Shown: positions 44,489 to 54,281, numbered from the stretch's first letter. The stretch is 64,000 nucleotides of DNA from an uncultured Roseovarius sp. (GCA_951812895.1 OX638333.1:3638001-3702000); one strand, 5' to 3'. The notes: generated by a model from the sequence alone, not told the origin. Numbers and translations: made by a program.

Positions 44489-47400
44489 CCCTGTCAGACC
44501 TCGCAGTTCGTCGTCCGGTCCTTGCCGCGGTCGCAAGCCTGCTGATTTTGGTCTTTGGACTTGCCGCTTTGCGCGAAATTCCTGTGCGCGAATTGCCGGA
44601 CGTTGATAACGCCTTTGTATCGGTTTCGACCACCTATCGCGGTGCCGCGCCAGAAGTCATGGATACCGATGTTACCGAGCCCATAGAAGGCGCGGTCGCT
44701 GCAATCACAGGCATCCGGACGATCAGCTCTGAAAGCCGTCAGGGACGCAGCAACGTCACAATAGAATTTGAAGCGGGTCGCGATCTGGCCGAGGCAGCGA
44801 ATGATGTGCGTGATGCCGTGGGCCGGGTCAGCAGCAGCTTGCCGGAAGAGGCCAATGATCCGCGTGTAGTGAAAAGTGATGCCGATGCTGACCCGGTAAT
44901 GCGGTTGGCCGTCACCTCAACCCGAATGACAACTGCGGAAATAACCGATTACATCGACCGTTTTATCGTTGATCGTATTGCAACGCTCGACGGTGTGGCA
45001 AATGTGCGAATTTACGGCCAGCGGCCATTTGCGGTTCGAATTTGGCTGGATCGTCGTGCGTTGGCAGCACGTAAACTCACCGTTGCGGATGTTGAGGCGG
45101 CGCTACGGCGTAACAATGTAGAATTACCGGCAGGCGAGGTGGTTTCGGATGAACGGCAGCTTTCCGTCAGGTTGAACAGCCGCCTGAAAAGCGTCGAAGA
45201 TTTCCGCGATGTTGTTTTGGACCGGGTCGCCGGATATCCCGTCCGCTTGGGGGATGTGGCCGATGTCACGCCGGGGGTGTCGGACGAGTCGACCATTGTC
45301 AGAACAAATGGCACGGACGCGGTTGGGATGGCGGTGTTGCGCCAGAGCCAGTCAAACACGGTTGCTATTTCTCAGGGCGTCAGGGCAGAAATTGACCGGA
45401 TCTCCCCGTCTTTGCCGGAAGGCATGCGGATCATTGTCGGGTCTGACGACGCATTGTTCGTCGGCGCATCAATCCGTGAAGTGCTGACTGCGCTTACAAT
45501 CTCGCTGGTGTTGGTGGTTCTGGTGATCCTGGTATTTTTGCGCAGTCTGCGCGCGGTTCTGGTGCCGGCTGTGGCCATTCCGGTCTCATTGGTAGGATGT
45601 TTCATTCTGATCGAGGCGTGGGGGTTTTCGCTTAATACCTTAACATTGCTGGCACTTTTACTGGCGATTGGGTTGGTGGTTGATGACGCCATTGTCGTGT
45701 TGGAGAATATCCAACGACGGATCGAGGCGGGAGAGCCGCCCTTGATTGCCAGCTTGCGAGGCGCGCGTCAGGTGACCTTTGCCGTGATCGCGACATCGCT
45801 CACCTTGATCGCGGTTTTTGTGCCGTTGTCCTTTATGCCGGGGCAGGTTGGTCGGCTGTTTGTAGAGTTCGGTTGGGTCATGGCCGGGACGGTTTTGATC
45901 TCTACCTTTGTAGCTTTGACCGCTTGCCCGGCGCTGGCATCGAAAATTCTAAAAGCGCGCAGCGGGCCAACGGTCAAACAGGCTGAGACCTTTCAGCCAA
46001 AAGGAATTCAGGGCCTCTATTTCAGAGTTTTACAACGTTGTGTGAATGCCCCGCTTGTTGTTTTGGCCTTGGCATTAGCTGTGACCGCTGGCGCCGCTTT
46101 GTTCTATGATGGCCTGCCGCGAGAGCTGGCTCCGAAAGAAGACCGGGGGGTTGGCTTTATTCCGCTTACTGCACCTCAGGGCAGCACTGTTGCACATTCT
46201 GACAAAGCAGCAATGCAGGTAGAGAAGATTTTGACCCCGTTGCGGGAGGAAGGGGTGATCGAAACCGTGTACACCTTCACCGGTTGGGGCAATCGTGCGT
46301 GGCGGTCTTTTGTCGTGTTTCGTCTGGCACCTTGGGAAGAAAGGGACCGGCCGATTTCTGATGTGGTGCGTGAAATCATTCCGCGTATGCGGGAGGTGAC
46401 CATCGCGCGCGGCTTCCCGGTGACGCCTGCCGGTTTGGGACTGAGAGGCAGCTCAACGCCGGTGCGGGTTGTGATTGGCGGCCCGGATTTCGATAGTGTG
46501 AAGCTTTGGGCCAATACGCTGTTAGAGCGGGCGGAAACCATTCCGGGACTGGTCAATCCGCAAATTAATTTCGATCAGAATCTGCCGCAGCTTGACGTCA
46601 CCATTGATCGCGCCCGTGCCGATGATCTGGGCATATCGGTGGAAACGGTGGCCAATACTTTACAAACCATGCTGGCATCGCGTGAGGTGACGACTTTTGT
46701 CAGCCGGGGTCGTGAATACCCGGTGATTTTGCAGGCAGGTAAATCCGACCGGCGCGAACCCTCTGACATCAACAATCTTTTCATTCGCTCTGGGGATGGC
46801 GAAACTCTGGTTCCGCTGGGTGCTTTGGTCACGCTTACCGAAAACGCAGCAGCACCGTCGCTGCGCAGGTTTGACCGTTTGCCGTCTATCCAGCTGTCGG
46901 GAACCCTGGCACCCGGTGAAAACCTGGGTACGGTTTTGAATGCAATAGAAGATGTTGCCAGCGAAATTTTACCCGTTGGCGCGAAACTTGGATACGAAGG
47001 GCAATCCCGAACGTTCAAGGATACCTCCCAAGGGGTGTGGCTGGTTCTGGCAATGGCTTTTCTTATCGTGTTTCTGGTGCTTGCAGCCCAATTTGAGAGC
47101 TTTCTGCACCCTGTGACGATTATGCTTACAGTACCTGCCGGGCTGGCTGGGGCAATTTATGCGATGGCTTTGGCCGGCTTGTCGCTGAACATATATAGCC
47201 AGATTGGTATTATTCTGCTCGTTGGTCTTGTTGCCAAGAACGGCATTTTGATTGTCGAATTTGCCAACCAGCTTCGTGACGAAGGTATGGGCACACGTGA
47301 ATCCGTTCTTCAGGCATCGGCGCTTCGATTACGCCCTATTGTGATGACCGTACTTTCCACAATGTTAGGCGCATTGCCGCTTGTTTTAGCATCTGGCGCA

Positions 47401-47577
47401 GGTGCTGAAAGTCGCAATGCGATCGGGACCGTGATTATCGCGGGGTTGGGATTATCGAGTGTACTGGTCTTGATTGTCACGCCGGTTCTGTATGATTTGT
47501 TGGCACGGTTTACACGCCCGCGCGGCACATTTGAGCGGATGATCGACCAAGAACTTGCAAGCGACATGATCCCTTAG
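44485..47577 (+). CDS. RND-family efflux permease (1030 aa)
   Basis: A proton-driven inner-membrane pump of the AcrB/MexB type with 12 membrane segments and two large periplasmic loops. Typical features are LSDLAVRRPVLAAV at the start, LPDVDNAFVSVSTTYRGAAPEVMDTDVTEPIE, and LLAIGLVVDDAIVVLENIQRRIE with the proton-relay aspartates. The start is TTG (TTGACC, overlapping the adaptor stop as TTGA); no ATG in this frame fits. Substrates are unknown. Confidence 0.93.
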   Translation: MTLSDLAVRRPVLAAVASLLILVFGLAALREIPVRELPDVDNAFVSVSTTYRGAAPEVMDTDVTEPIEGAVAAITGIRTISSESRQGRSNVTIEFEAGRDLAEAANDVRDAVGRVSSSLPEEANDPRVVKSDADADPVMRLAVTSTRMTTAEITDYIDRFIVDRIATLDGVANVRIYGQRPFAVRIWLDRRALAARKLTVADVEAALRRNNVELPAGEVVSDERQLSVRLNSRLKSVEDFRDVVLDRVAGYPVRLGDVADVTPGVSDESTIVRTNGTDAVGMAVLRQSQSNTVAISQGVRAEIDRISPSLPEGMRIIVGSDDALFVGASIREVLTALTISLVLVVLVILVFLRSLRAVLVPAVAIPVSLVGCFILIEAWGFSLNTLTLLALLLAIGLVVDDAIVVLENIQRRIEAGEPPLIASLRGARQVTFAVIATSLTLIAVFVPLSFMPGQVGRLFVEFGWVMAGTVLISTFVALTACPALASKILKARSGPTVKQAETFQPKGIQGLYFRVLQRCVNAPLVVLALALAVTAGAALFYDGLPRELAPKEDRGVGFIPLTAPQGSTVAHSDKAAMQVEKILTPLREEGVIETVYTFTGWGNRAWRSFVVFRLAPWEERDRPISDVVREIIPRMREVTIARGFPVTPAGLGLRGSSTPVRVVIGGPDFDSVKLWANTLLERAETIPGLVNPQINFDQNLPQLDVTIDRARADDLGISVETVANTLQTMLASREVTTFVSRGREYPVILQAGKSDRREPSDINNLFIRSGDGETLVPLGALVTLTENAAAPSLRRFDRLPSIQLSGTLAPGENLGTVLNAIEDVASEILPVGAKLGYEGQSRTFKDTSQGVWLVLAMAFLIVFLVLAAQFESFLHPVTIMLTVPAGLAGAIYAMALAGLSLNIYSQIGIILLVGLVAKNGILIVEFANQLRDEGMGTRESVLQASALRLRPIVMTVLSTMLGALPLVLASGAGAESRNAIGTVIIAGLGLSSVLVLIVTPVLYDLLARFTRPRGTFERMIDQELASDMIP

Positions 47578-47674
47578 TGAAGCGGCGATCCGGGCTACGC
47601 AATGAGGATTGTTGTTTGAACCCAGTTTCGGTTTGGGATGTTTGAATCTGTTCGATGTTGCTTTCAGCGACCGC

Positions 47675-50600
47675 TCAATGAAAATCCCGGCTTGGAAACA
47701 GCCGTTTGGCCTGGTCACGCGGATGCATGGCGCGGGCAGGGTGGCGGGCGCGTTTGGGGGTGTCGTCGGCCCGGGGGCCTTCGGTGTGGATTGCTTCGTC
47801 CAGCGGGTGGCCGAGCTCTGTGAGTTTGTAGGAAACATCCTGAATATTCTGGGCGATCAGATGGGTGACGATACCTTCGCGTTGCAAATAGCCGGTTACA
47901 CGCAACAGCCGCCCACCCATGACGATCCGGCGAAAACGCTCATAAACCTTACGCCAGACAACGACATTTGAGACCCCGGTTTCATCCTCAAGCGTCAGGA
48001 ATATCACACCAGAGGCGGTGCCGGGGCGTTGACGGGTGATGACGAGACCACAGACGGAAAGCTGCTGCAAGGGCGTTTGGATCAGTTGATCATGCCGGGT
48101 CAGCCCGGGCATCTCCGGGCGCAGTAATTCCATTGGGTGGGCGCGCAGGGAAAGTCGCATCGACACGTAATCTTCAACCACTTCTTCGCCCTTGTGCATT
48201 TTGGGCAAGATCACCTGGGGTTCCTGAATGCCCTCACCATCCAATGGATCATTAAACAGTGGCAGAGGGGCTGGTGCGCGGATCGCTTTGACCTGCCAAA
48301 GCGCGTCGCGCCGCGCCAGGCCCATTGCCGTGAATGCATCGGCTTCGGCAAGGCGTTCGAGTGCTGCAGGCGCAAGGCCTGCGCGCAACCAAAGGCTTTC
48401 AGGGTCGGAATATCCGTTCCCACGTGCCGCCACGATCCAACCAGCCTCCTCCTCCTTGAACCCCTTGATTTGCCGAAAACCCAGACGCAGGGCCAGCATG
48501 CCATCGGGGCGACGTTCTAATATATTGTCCCAATGGCTTTGGTTCACGCAGATCGGGCGAACTTCTACGTCATGTTCGCGGGCATCCCGCACGATCTGTG
48601 CCGGGGCGTAAAATCCCATCGGCTGGGAATTCAGTAGCGCGCATGAGAAGATTGCCGGATGGTGGCATTTGAGCCAGGCCGAGATATAGGCGAGCATAGC
48701 AAAGGCGGCAGCATGGCTTTCGGGAAAGCCGTAATCGGCAAAGCCTTCGATCTGGGAAAAGCAGCGTTTGGCGACTTCCAAATTATAGCCATTCTTCAAC
48801 ATCCCATTAATGAATTTATCCTCGAATGTCCCGATAGTGCCCATCCGGCGGAAAGATGCGAGTGAACGGCGCAGATGATCAGCCTCTTCCGGGGAGAAAC
48901 CCGCGCCTACCACTGCGATCTGCATCGCCTGTTCCTGAAACAGCGGTACACCGAGGGTGCGTCTGGTGACCTCTTCAAGCTTGGGGCCAAAAGGCTCGGG
49001 CGTTTCCAGCCCCTGACGACGCCGGATATACGGCTGGACCATACCGCCCTGAATGGGGCCGGGGCGGACAATGGCGACCTCGATGACCAGGTCATAAAAA
49101 GTTTTGGGCTTCATCCGGGGCAGAAAATTCATCTGTGCCCGGCTTTCGACCTGAAACACACCTACCGCGTCAGCACGCTGCAGCATCTTATATGTTGCCC
49201 CATCTTCTTGCGGGATTGTTGCGATGCTCAAGCTTTGCTTTTCATGTTCCTGCATCAAATCGAATGCCTTGCGTACACAGGTCAGCATCCCAAGTCCCAG
49301 CACATCCACCTTGAGAATGCCAAGCGTATCTATGTCGTCTTTATCCCATTCGATGACCGTGCGGTCCTCCATCGCGGCATTCTCAATCGGGCAAAGTTCA
49401 TCCAGCCGCCCCTTGGTGATGACAAAACCGCCGACATGCTGCGACAGGTGCCGGGGAAAGCCGATGATCTCGCCAATCAGGCGGATGGTCTGCATCAGAC
49501 GGCGGTCATCCGGGTTAAGCCCAAGCTCGCGGATGCGCTCCAGATCAACGCCGCCATTGCTCATGCCCCAGATCTGGCTGGACAATCCGGCGGTCACATC
49601 TGCCGACAGCCCCATTACCTTGCCAACCTCACGGATCGCAGCGCGTGAGCGAAAATGGATCACGGTGGCGCACAGTCCGGCACGATGTCGCCCATATTTC
49701 TGGTAAATCCACTGGATCACCTCTTCGCGCCGCTCATGTTCGAAATCGACATCAATGTCGGGTGGTTCGCCCCGGTACTTTGATACAAAACGCTCAAACA
49801 CCATGGCGATCATATCCGGGCTGACATCGGTGATGCCCAGCAGATAGCATAGGATTGAATTCGCCGCCGATCCGCGCCCTTGGCAGAGGATGCCGCTGCT
49901 TTTGGCGAATTGCACGATATCATGCACAGTCAGAAAATAGGCGGGAAAGCCCAGCTCGGCGACCAGCCGAAGCTCTTTCTCCACGAGCCTCAGCGCTTTG
50001 TCCGTCGGCCCATCCGGGTATCGCCATGCCAGTCCTTCCCGGGCCAGACGTTCCAGCCGGGCCTGTGCATCTTCGCCATTTGTCACCTCGTCTGGATATT
50101 CATAGCTCAGCTCGCTCAGGCAAAATCTGCACCGGTCCGTGATCTCAAGCGTTCGGCGCAGCGCGGCGGGGTGGTTGCGAAAAAGACGCGCCATATCGCC
50201 GGGGCCCTTCAGGCGGCGTTCAGCATTGGGCAGGGCGCGTGTGCCGATCTCGTCAATGGTGATATGTTCGCGCATACAGGTCAGTACATCAGCCAACTGT
50301 TTGCGCGCCGCGCGGTGCATCAGCACATTCCCCACCGCGACCATTGGCGCTGCGGTTTTCTGCGCTACCTTTGCGCATGTATTGAAATAGGCCTGATCCG
50401 AGCCATCATAGCGTGGCGCGGCCCCAAGATAGACGTAATCCGGAAACTGCCGTTGCATCTGCTGAATATCGCGAACCGCTTTGTGCAGCCCGTCTTGTGG
50501 CAAGGCGATCAGGGCCATGCCCCTGCACGCCTTTATCATATCCGCACGGTCCAGATGGCAGCCCCCTTTTTCCGCCCGCCGTTTGCCCCGCGTCAATAGC

Positions 50601-51055
50601 CGTGTCAGCCGTGTATAGGCAGCGCGGTCACAAGGCAGGGCGATCCAATCCACCGAACTGTCCCGTAACACCAAACGGCACCCGACAATCAGCTTGGGTA
50701 AACGAAGGGTTTTAGGGCGGGTGACCGGATCGGGATGCCCAATCTCTTGCCGTGAAGAGCTGTCAATCCGATGTTGCGAGCGGATGCGGATGGCTTCTTG
50801 GGTCTCGCGTTTCAGTTCTTTGAGTGCGGAATAGGCGCGCACCACGCCTGCCAGGGAATTGTGATCGGAAATGGCGATGGCCGAAAGGCCAAGCTCTGCT
50901 GCACGGGTTACCATTTCCTCTGGATGTGACGCCCCGGTAAGAAAGGTGAAATTGGTTGTCACGCACAGTTCGGCATAGGTGCCGGCGCGATACTCGCGGG
51001 GCATTTCATGCTGAAATGCCTCAACGGGGCGGTATGTGGGATTCACTTCAATCAT
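47675..51055 (-). CDS. dnaE2: Error-prone DNA polymerase III alpha subunit DnaE2 (1126 aa)
   Basis: The translesion polymerase of the ImuA-ImuB-DnaE2 mutasome. The PHP domain starts YAELCVTTNFTFLTGASHPEEMV; PPDIDVDFEHERREEVIQWIYQKYGRHRAG is the palm with catalytic aspartates, and the C-terminal OB-fold region holds VVWRKVYERFRRIVMGGRLL. Length fits DnaE2 (about 1100). The start overlaps the imuB stop by 4 bases, so it is co-transcribed with imuAB. Confidence 0.95.
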   Translation of the reverse strand: MIEVNPTYRPVEAFQHEMPREYRAGTYAELCVTTNFTFLTGASHPEEMVTRAAELGLSAIAISDHNSLAGVVRAYSALKELKRETQEAIRIRSQHRIDSSSRQEIGHPDPVTRPKTLRLPKLIVGCRLVLRDSSVDWIALPCDRAAYTRLTRLLTRGKRRAEKGGCHLDRADMIKACRGMALIALPQDGLHKAVRDIQQMQRQFPDYVYLGAAPRYDGSDQAYFNTCAKVAQKTAAPMVAVGNVLMHRAARKQLADVLTCMREHITIDEIGTRALPNAERRLKGPGDMARLFRNHPAALRRTLEITDRCRFCLSELSYEYPDEVTNGEDAQARLERLAREGLAWRYPDGPTDKALRLVEKELRLVAELGFPAYFLTVHDIVQFAKSSGILCQGRGSAANSILCYLLGITDVSPDMIAMVFERFVSKYRGEPPDIDVDFEHERREEVIQWIYQKYGRHRAGLCATVIHFRSRAAIREVGKVMGLSADVTAGLSSQIWGMSNGGVDLERIRELGLNPDDRRLMQTIRLIGEIIGFPRHLSQHVGGFVITKGRLDELCPIENAAMEDRTVIEWDKDDIDTLGILKVDVLGLGMLTCVRKAFDLMQEHEKQSLSIATIPQEDGATYKMLQRADAVGVFQVESRAQMNFLPRMKPKTFYDLVIEVAIVRPGPIQGGMVQPYIRRRQGLETPEPFGPKLEEVTRRTLGVPLFQEQAMQIAVVGAGFSPEEADHLRRSLASFRRMGTIGTFEDKFINGMLKNGYNLEVAKRCFSQIEGFADYGFPESHAAAFAMLAYISAWLKCHHPAIFSCALLNSQPMGFYAPAQIVRDAREHDVEVRPICVNQSHWDNILERRPDGMLALRLGFRQIKGFKEEEAGWIVAARGNGYSDPESLWLRAGLAPAALERLAEADAFTAMGLARRDALWQVKAIRAPAPLPLFNDPLDGEGIQEPQVILPKMHKGEEVVEDYVSMRLSLRAHPMELLRPEMPGLTRHDQLIQTPLQQLSVCGLVITRQRPGTASGVIFLTLEDETGVSNVVVWRKVYERFRRIVMGGRLLRVTGYLQREGIVTHLIAQNIQDVSYKLTELGHPLDEAIHTEGPRADDTPKRARHPARAMHPRDQAKRLFPSRDFH

Positions 51056-52542
51056 GCGAATTCACCCTGTACGAACCAGCCCGGGTTCTGCGGGGTATAA
51101 AACAGCCATAAACGCCGCCCTTGCCGTGTTTCCACGCGCCAGTAATCACGCAGGCCAGAGCGCCAGTTGTCATCCTCAAACCACCATTCCGGGGCAAGAC
51201 GTTCCGGCCCTGTCGCGCGACCTATGGTTAACATCATGCGACGCCAGCGAAACTGCTTTGGCGGCTGTGGTCCTGTCCCGATGATCGGCTCTGGCCGGAA
51301 AAGGCATATGGGGCGTGGGCGCAGGCTGACCCAACCGCTTTGTACCTCGGACCATGCCGCCGGGGCGATGATAAAGCTTCGCTCTGGTATATGACTTTCA
51401 GCAGGCAGAAACCGCTGGATATTCTCTAACCCGATCCGCGTTCCAATCCGGGTGATCAGATCATCAAGCTTGTCTTTATGTTTGGCTGTGACATGGCTGA
51501 TCTGCCGCACCGGCAGTGGTTCGACCTGCACGGCCTCAATCCGCATCCGGTCAATGCCAAAGCCTGCGTCCACCGCACTTATGCCGCGTTCAAAAAGGGG
51601 CAGGATGCGCGCAGCATTTCGCAAGGGATGGGCCAGGCGCAATTCAACCTGCTGATTGTAATGATCCACCCGGCCCAGTGTCAGGCGTAGCATCCGGGCG
51701 CCAGTTTCCTGTGATTTCAACTTGTCACACAGGCGATCCAGAAGCCGCGCCGTCGCGGCCATCACATCCCCTGTCAACCCAATAGGATCAGGGAAAGCCA
51801 TCCGCACGCCATAATGAGGCGGCTCGGTTAGCGGAGTGATTTCTTCTGGCTGACGGCCAAGCGCCTGATCAAGCCGCAACAACAGGTCCGACCCGAAACG
51901 GCGGGCCAGCGGTGCGCGCTTGGCCTGCTCCAGATCGGCAATCCGGCGCAAGCCCAGGCGTTGCAATCCGATCGTTGTCTTCTCACTCAGACGCAAGGCG
52001 GCGACGGGCAGGGGGCCAAGCACGGTCAGAGCCTCGTTGGCAGGGGCAACACCCTCTCCGTAATGAGCCAATGCCCAGGCTGTCCCGCGGTTATCGCCGA
52101 CCCCCAACTGCACTGAGATCCGGGCGCGGGATAATCGCTGGCGCATATCCGAAAGCATGCTGGCCTCGCCCCCAAAAAGATGGGCTGTCCCTGTGACATC
52201 AAGTACCAGCCCATCGCGCCCCTCCAACCCCACCCAGGGGCAATAGCGGGTCGCCCAACGCCGCAAGGCGCATAGAAACTGCTGATCGCCTGGTAGATCA
52301 GCGGGGCGGCTGATCAGATCGGGGCAAAACGCCCGTGCATCAGAATAGGGCATGCCCCGATGCAGCCCCTGACGTTCGGCCACATTATTCAGACAATATA
52401 GGCGGTTGGCGTTTTGCTCCTTAAGGATCAGCGCAAACGGGCCTTCAACCGGGCGTCTGCGGAGGGCCCGGTCGCTTGCAAGGTGTGGAAACCACAGTGA
52501 GACGACGCGTCGCGTGATCCCATCGAACATGCCAAGATCCAT
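51052..52542 (-). CDS. imuB: ImuB, inactive Y-family polymerase-like mutasome scaffold (about 496 aa)
   Basis: A DinB/UmuC-fold protein (RVVSLWFPHLASDRALRRRP; FALILKEQNANRLYCLNNVAERQGLHRGMPYSDARAFCPDL) that links DnaE2 and ImuA to the sliding clamp. The Y-family catalytic acidic residues are not evident, as expected for ImuB. The start at 52542 (MDLGMFDG) is chosen; 52530 is possible. The first 98 bases lie within the end of imuA. An exact GTTC-N7-GTTC box sits 3 bp upstream of this start. Confidence 0.9.
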   Translation of the reverse strand: MDLGMFDGITRRVVSLWFPHLASDRALRRRPVEGPFALILKEQNANRLYCLNNVAERQGLHRGMPYSDARAFCPDLISRPADLPGDQQFLCALRRWATRYCPWVGLEGRDGLVLDVTGTAHLFGGEASMLSDMRQRLSRARISVQLGVGDNRGTAWALAHYGEGVAPANEALTVLGPLPVAALRLSEKTTIGLQRLGLRRIADLEQAKRAPLARRFGSDLLLRLDQALGRQPEEITPLTEPPHYGVRMAFPDPIGLTGDVMAATARLLDRLCDKLKSQETGARMLRLTLGRVDHYNQQVELRLAHPLRNAARILPLFERGISAVDAGFGIDRMRIEAVQVEPLPVRQISHVTAKHKDKLDDLITRIGTRIGLENIQRFLPAESHIPERSFIIAPAAWSEVQSGWVSLRPRPICLFRPEPIIGTGPQPPKQFRWRRMMLTIGRATGPERLAPEWWFEDDNWRSGLRDYWRVETRQGRRLWLFYTPQNPGWFVQGEFA

Positions 52543-53050
52543 TTGTTCCCGATTTGTTCTTAATAAGTGACCAGTGAAAAAGTGTCGAGTCCTGTGAATA
52601 TATATCCGCATCAAATACCGGCTCACAGTGCCAACGCGTTTCCGCTGCATTGCTGCCCATGCCTTCGGGAATAAGGCACAGTCCGATACTGTTCCCCGCT
52701 TTCGCGGCAAGCTGTAGCCGTCGTCCCGCAGTCAAGGTAAGCGGCTTGCTGATTTCAACCATAACCATGCTGACCGCCCCCGCGCGCAGTGCTTCTTCAG
52801 CGACGGCAAGAGCATCGGTTTGGTGTTTGGCATTGGCGATCAAAAGTCGCGAGGGGTCCGCAAAGAGCGTTACACCGGGTGGATGAATAAGCTGTTGTTG
52901 ATATGCCTCCCGCACCCAAAACACAGGCCCCTCGGTCCGCGCCATCAAAACAGCAGCATAGCCGAATCCCCCGGGTCCGCAGACTTCATGCATCCGTCCG
53001 GTTTTTGGTGGAAAACATTCAGGCATCAAAGGTGGCATGAAACGAAGCAT
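52445..53050 (-). CDS. imuA: ImuA, RecA-like mutasome accessory protein (about 201 aa)
   Basis: A short ImuA of the alphaproteobacterial type: RMHEVCGPGGFGYAAVLMAR, PVFWVREAYQQQLIHPPGV, FADPSRLLIANAKHQTDALAVAEEALRAGAVSMVMVEISKPLTLTAGRRLQLAAKAGNS-type core and the conserved end LFHWSLIKNKSGTNGSWHVRWD. It modulates ImuB/DnaE2 mutagenesis. The start is uncertain: 53050 (MLRFMPPLMPECF) is proposed because an SOS-like box lies just upstream; 53125 and 53038 are alternatives. It overlaps imuB by 98 bases. Confidence 0.8.
   Translation of the reverse strand: MLRFMPPLMPECFPPKTGRMHEVCGPGGFGYAAVLMARTEGPVFWVREAYQQQLIHPPGVTLFADPSRLLIANAKHQTDALAVAEEALRAGAVSMVMVEISKPLTLTAGRRLQLAAKAGNSIGLCLIPEGMGSNAAETRWHCEPVFDADIYSQDSTLFHWSLIKNKSGTNGSWHVRWDHATRRLTVVSTPCKRPGPPQTPG
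52545..52559. promoter_or_regulatory. LexA-type SOS box (GTTC-N7-GTTC) at imuB
   Basis: GTTCCCGATTTGTTC exactly matches the alphaproteobacterial LexA consensus GTTC-N7-GTTC. It lies immediately before the imuB start and inside the end of imuA. Confidence 0.65.
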
Positions 53051-53060
53051 ACAATAACCA

Positions 53061-53075
53061 GAAACAGCATGGAAC
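53061..53075. promoter_or_regulatory. Near-consensus SOS box upstream of imuA
   Basis: On the imuA strand GTTC-N7-TTTC, one mismatch from the LexA consensus, ending 10 bp before the proposed imuA start. Mutasome operons are normally SOS-induced. Confidence 0.4.
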
Positions 53076-53256
53076 CAGGCATGCATTTGTGGCGAGGCAG
53101 CGGAAAGAAAGTCAGCATTGCACATATTAAGCTGAATGACGACAAGCGGCGGTTCCCGCGCGTAATGGACGATATTCGAACCATTACCGGAACAAGAGTT
53201 CTTGTTCACGAGTTAGCCACCCATATGCCACACGTCATTAGGAACGGTAGGATTTT

Positions 53257-53784
53257 TTAAGATGACCATAGATCTGGTTGTTGCCATGGCTTAGTCACTT
53301 GTAGCCTTCCAGAAACAGCAGATACATCATCCGAAAAAGATATAGATTGCCATCCCGGTATGTAATCTTTTGGGATGGTAAATGCAGGCTCAATATTTGT
53401 CTCTAAGGTGAAGCCTGACCGGCCATAAAAATTTGGATCGCCAAAAACAATTACTTTTTCTACTCTGGTTTTCTTGAGGCGGCAAAACCCCTCTTTGATA
53501 AGGTCAGTGCCAATACCCTTGCCTTGGTATGATGGCAGCACAGCCATCGGACCCAGCAAAGATAAATCAATCTCACTTGGTGAGGCGTGGCATTTGGTAA
53601 AGGCAATGTGACCAACAAGACCGTCTTCATGTAGGGCAGAAAGCATGATGGTATTTTGCTTGTCATTTAATAAATCAGTTACAAGAGGAAACAAATCTTC
53701 GTCAGTGAAAGCCTTTTTATAAAGGGCTTTTAGAGATTCAATATCATCCTGAATGGTTTCACGGATCGTCGTTCTGTTATTCAT
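53257..53784 (-). CDS. GNAT-family N-acetyltransferase, YhbS-like (175 aa)
   Basis: An acetyl-CoA-dependent acyltransferase. LLGPMAVLPSYQGKGIGTDLI is the acetyl-CoA-binding motif and VIVFGDPNFYGRSGFTLE is typical of the YhbS subgroup. The DNA is markedly AT-richer than the flanking genes. The ATG overlaps the small upstream gene by 8 bases. Substrate is unknown. Confidence 0.85.
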   Translation of the reverse strand: MNNRTTIRETIQDDIESLKALYKKAFTDEDLFPLVTDLLNDKQNTIMLSALHEDGLVGHIAFTKCHASPSEIDLSLLGPMAVLPSYQGKGIGTDLIKEGFCRLKKTRVEKVIVFGDPNFYGRSGFTLETNIEPAFTIPKDYIPGWQSISFSDDVSAVSGRLQVTKPWQQPDLWSS

Positions 53785-53950
53785 TTTTCTCCATCACAAT
53801 TTCAATAATCTTGTTATTCAAACCAAGCAAATTATCTGCAGCTTCTCTTATTTCTTTACCAATAAACTGTTTATCATCCTCAGCATACCGTTCTCGAATG
53901 CGGTTACATCGGTCTTCGTAAATTTCTTCCGTGTTGCGTCGCCTCTTCAT
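53777..53950 (-). CDS. Small helical protein coupled to a GNAT gene (about 57 aa)
   Basis: A charged helical protein (RRRNTEEIYEDRCNRIRERYAEDDKQFIGKEIREAADNLL) ending 8 bases inside the GNAT gene, so the two are coupled. The ATG at 53950 is preferred; a TTG at 53992 would give 71 residues. I do not recognise a family. It does not look like the ribbon-helix-helix antitoxin of GNAT toxin pairs. Confidence 0.55.
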   Translation of the reverse strand: MKRRRNTEEIYEDRCNRIRERYAEDDKQFIGKEIREAADNLLGLNNKIIEIVMEKNE

Positions 53951-54075
53951 GCAAGCATCCGCATGGGATTGGAGCCGTAATAAATTGTTCAAAAATCAAC
54001 GCATTAAATTTAGTGAATTAAAGTTGAACAAGTGCCCGAACGCAAAAGCGGTTGTACAGCAACAATATAACAATA

Positions 54076-54165
54076 TGGCGGAGAGACAGGGATTCGAACC
54101 CTGGGTCCCCGTGAAGGGACAACGGTTTTCGAGACCGCCCCGTTCGACCACTCCGGCACCTCTCC
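54076..54165 (-). tRNA. tRNA-Ser (anticodon CGA)
   Basis: A 90-base class II tRNA on the minus strand: GGAGAGG acceptor stem, long variable arm, T-arm GGGTTCGAATCCC and encoded CCA at 54078-54076. The anticodon loop TCTCGAAA gives anticodon CGA. Confidence 0.97.
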
Positions 54166-54281
54166 GCGGGGGTCTGGAGGCTGCGTTTAATCGCCTTTAC
54201 CTGCATGGGCAAGGGGTTTTGCATTGTCTTGGCACAGATTCTGCCTAGGGTGAGGCAGGCCAAGATTTCGGAGAATGTTCC

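Noticed and set aside
48875..49648. Plus-strand frame of 257 codons opposite dnaE2
   Set aside because: Shadow of a strongly conserved polymerase gene.
53178..53193. GAAC-N8-GAAC and GAAC-N4-GTTC near the far upstream imuA start as a LexA box
   Set aside because: The spacing does not fit the alphaproteobacterial N7 consensus, and N4 belongs to Gram-positive LexA.
53257..53950. GNAT toxin-antitoxin pair
   Set aside because: The acetyltransferase fits the YhbS group and the small protein is not ribbon-helix-helix-like.
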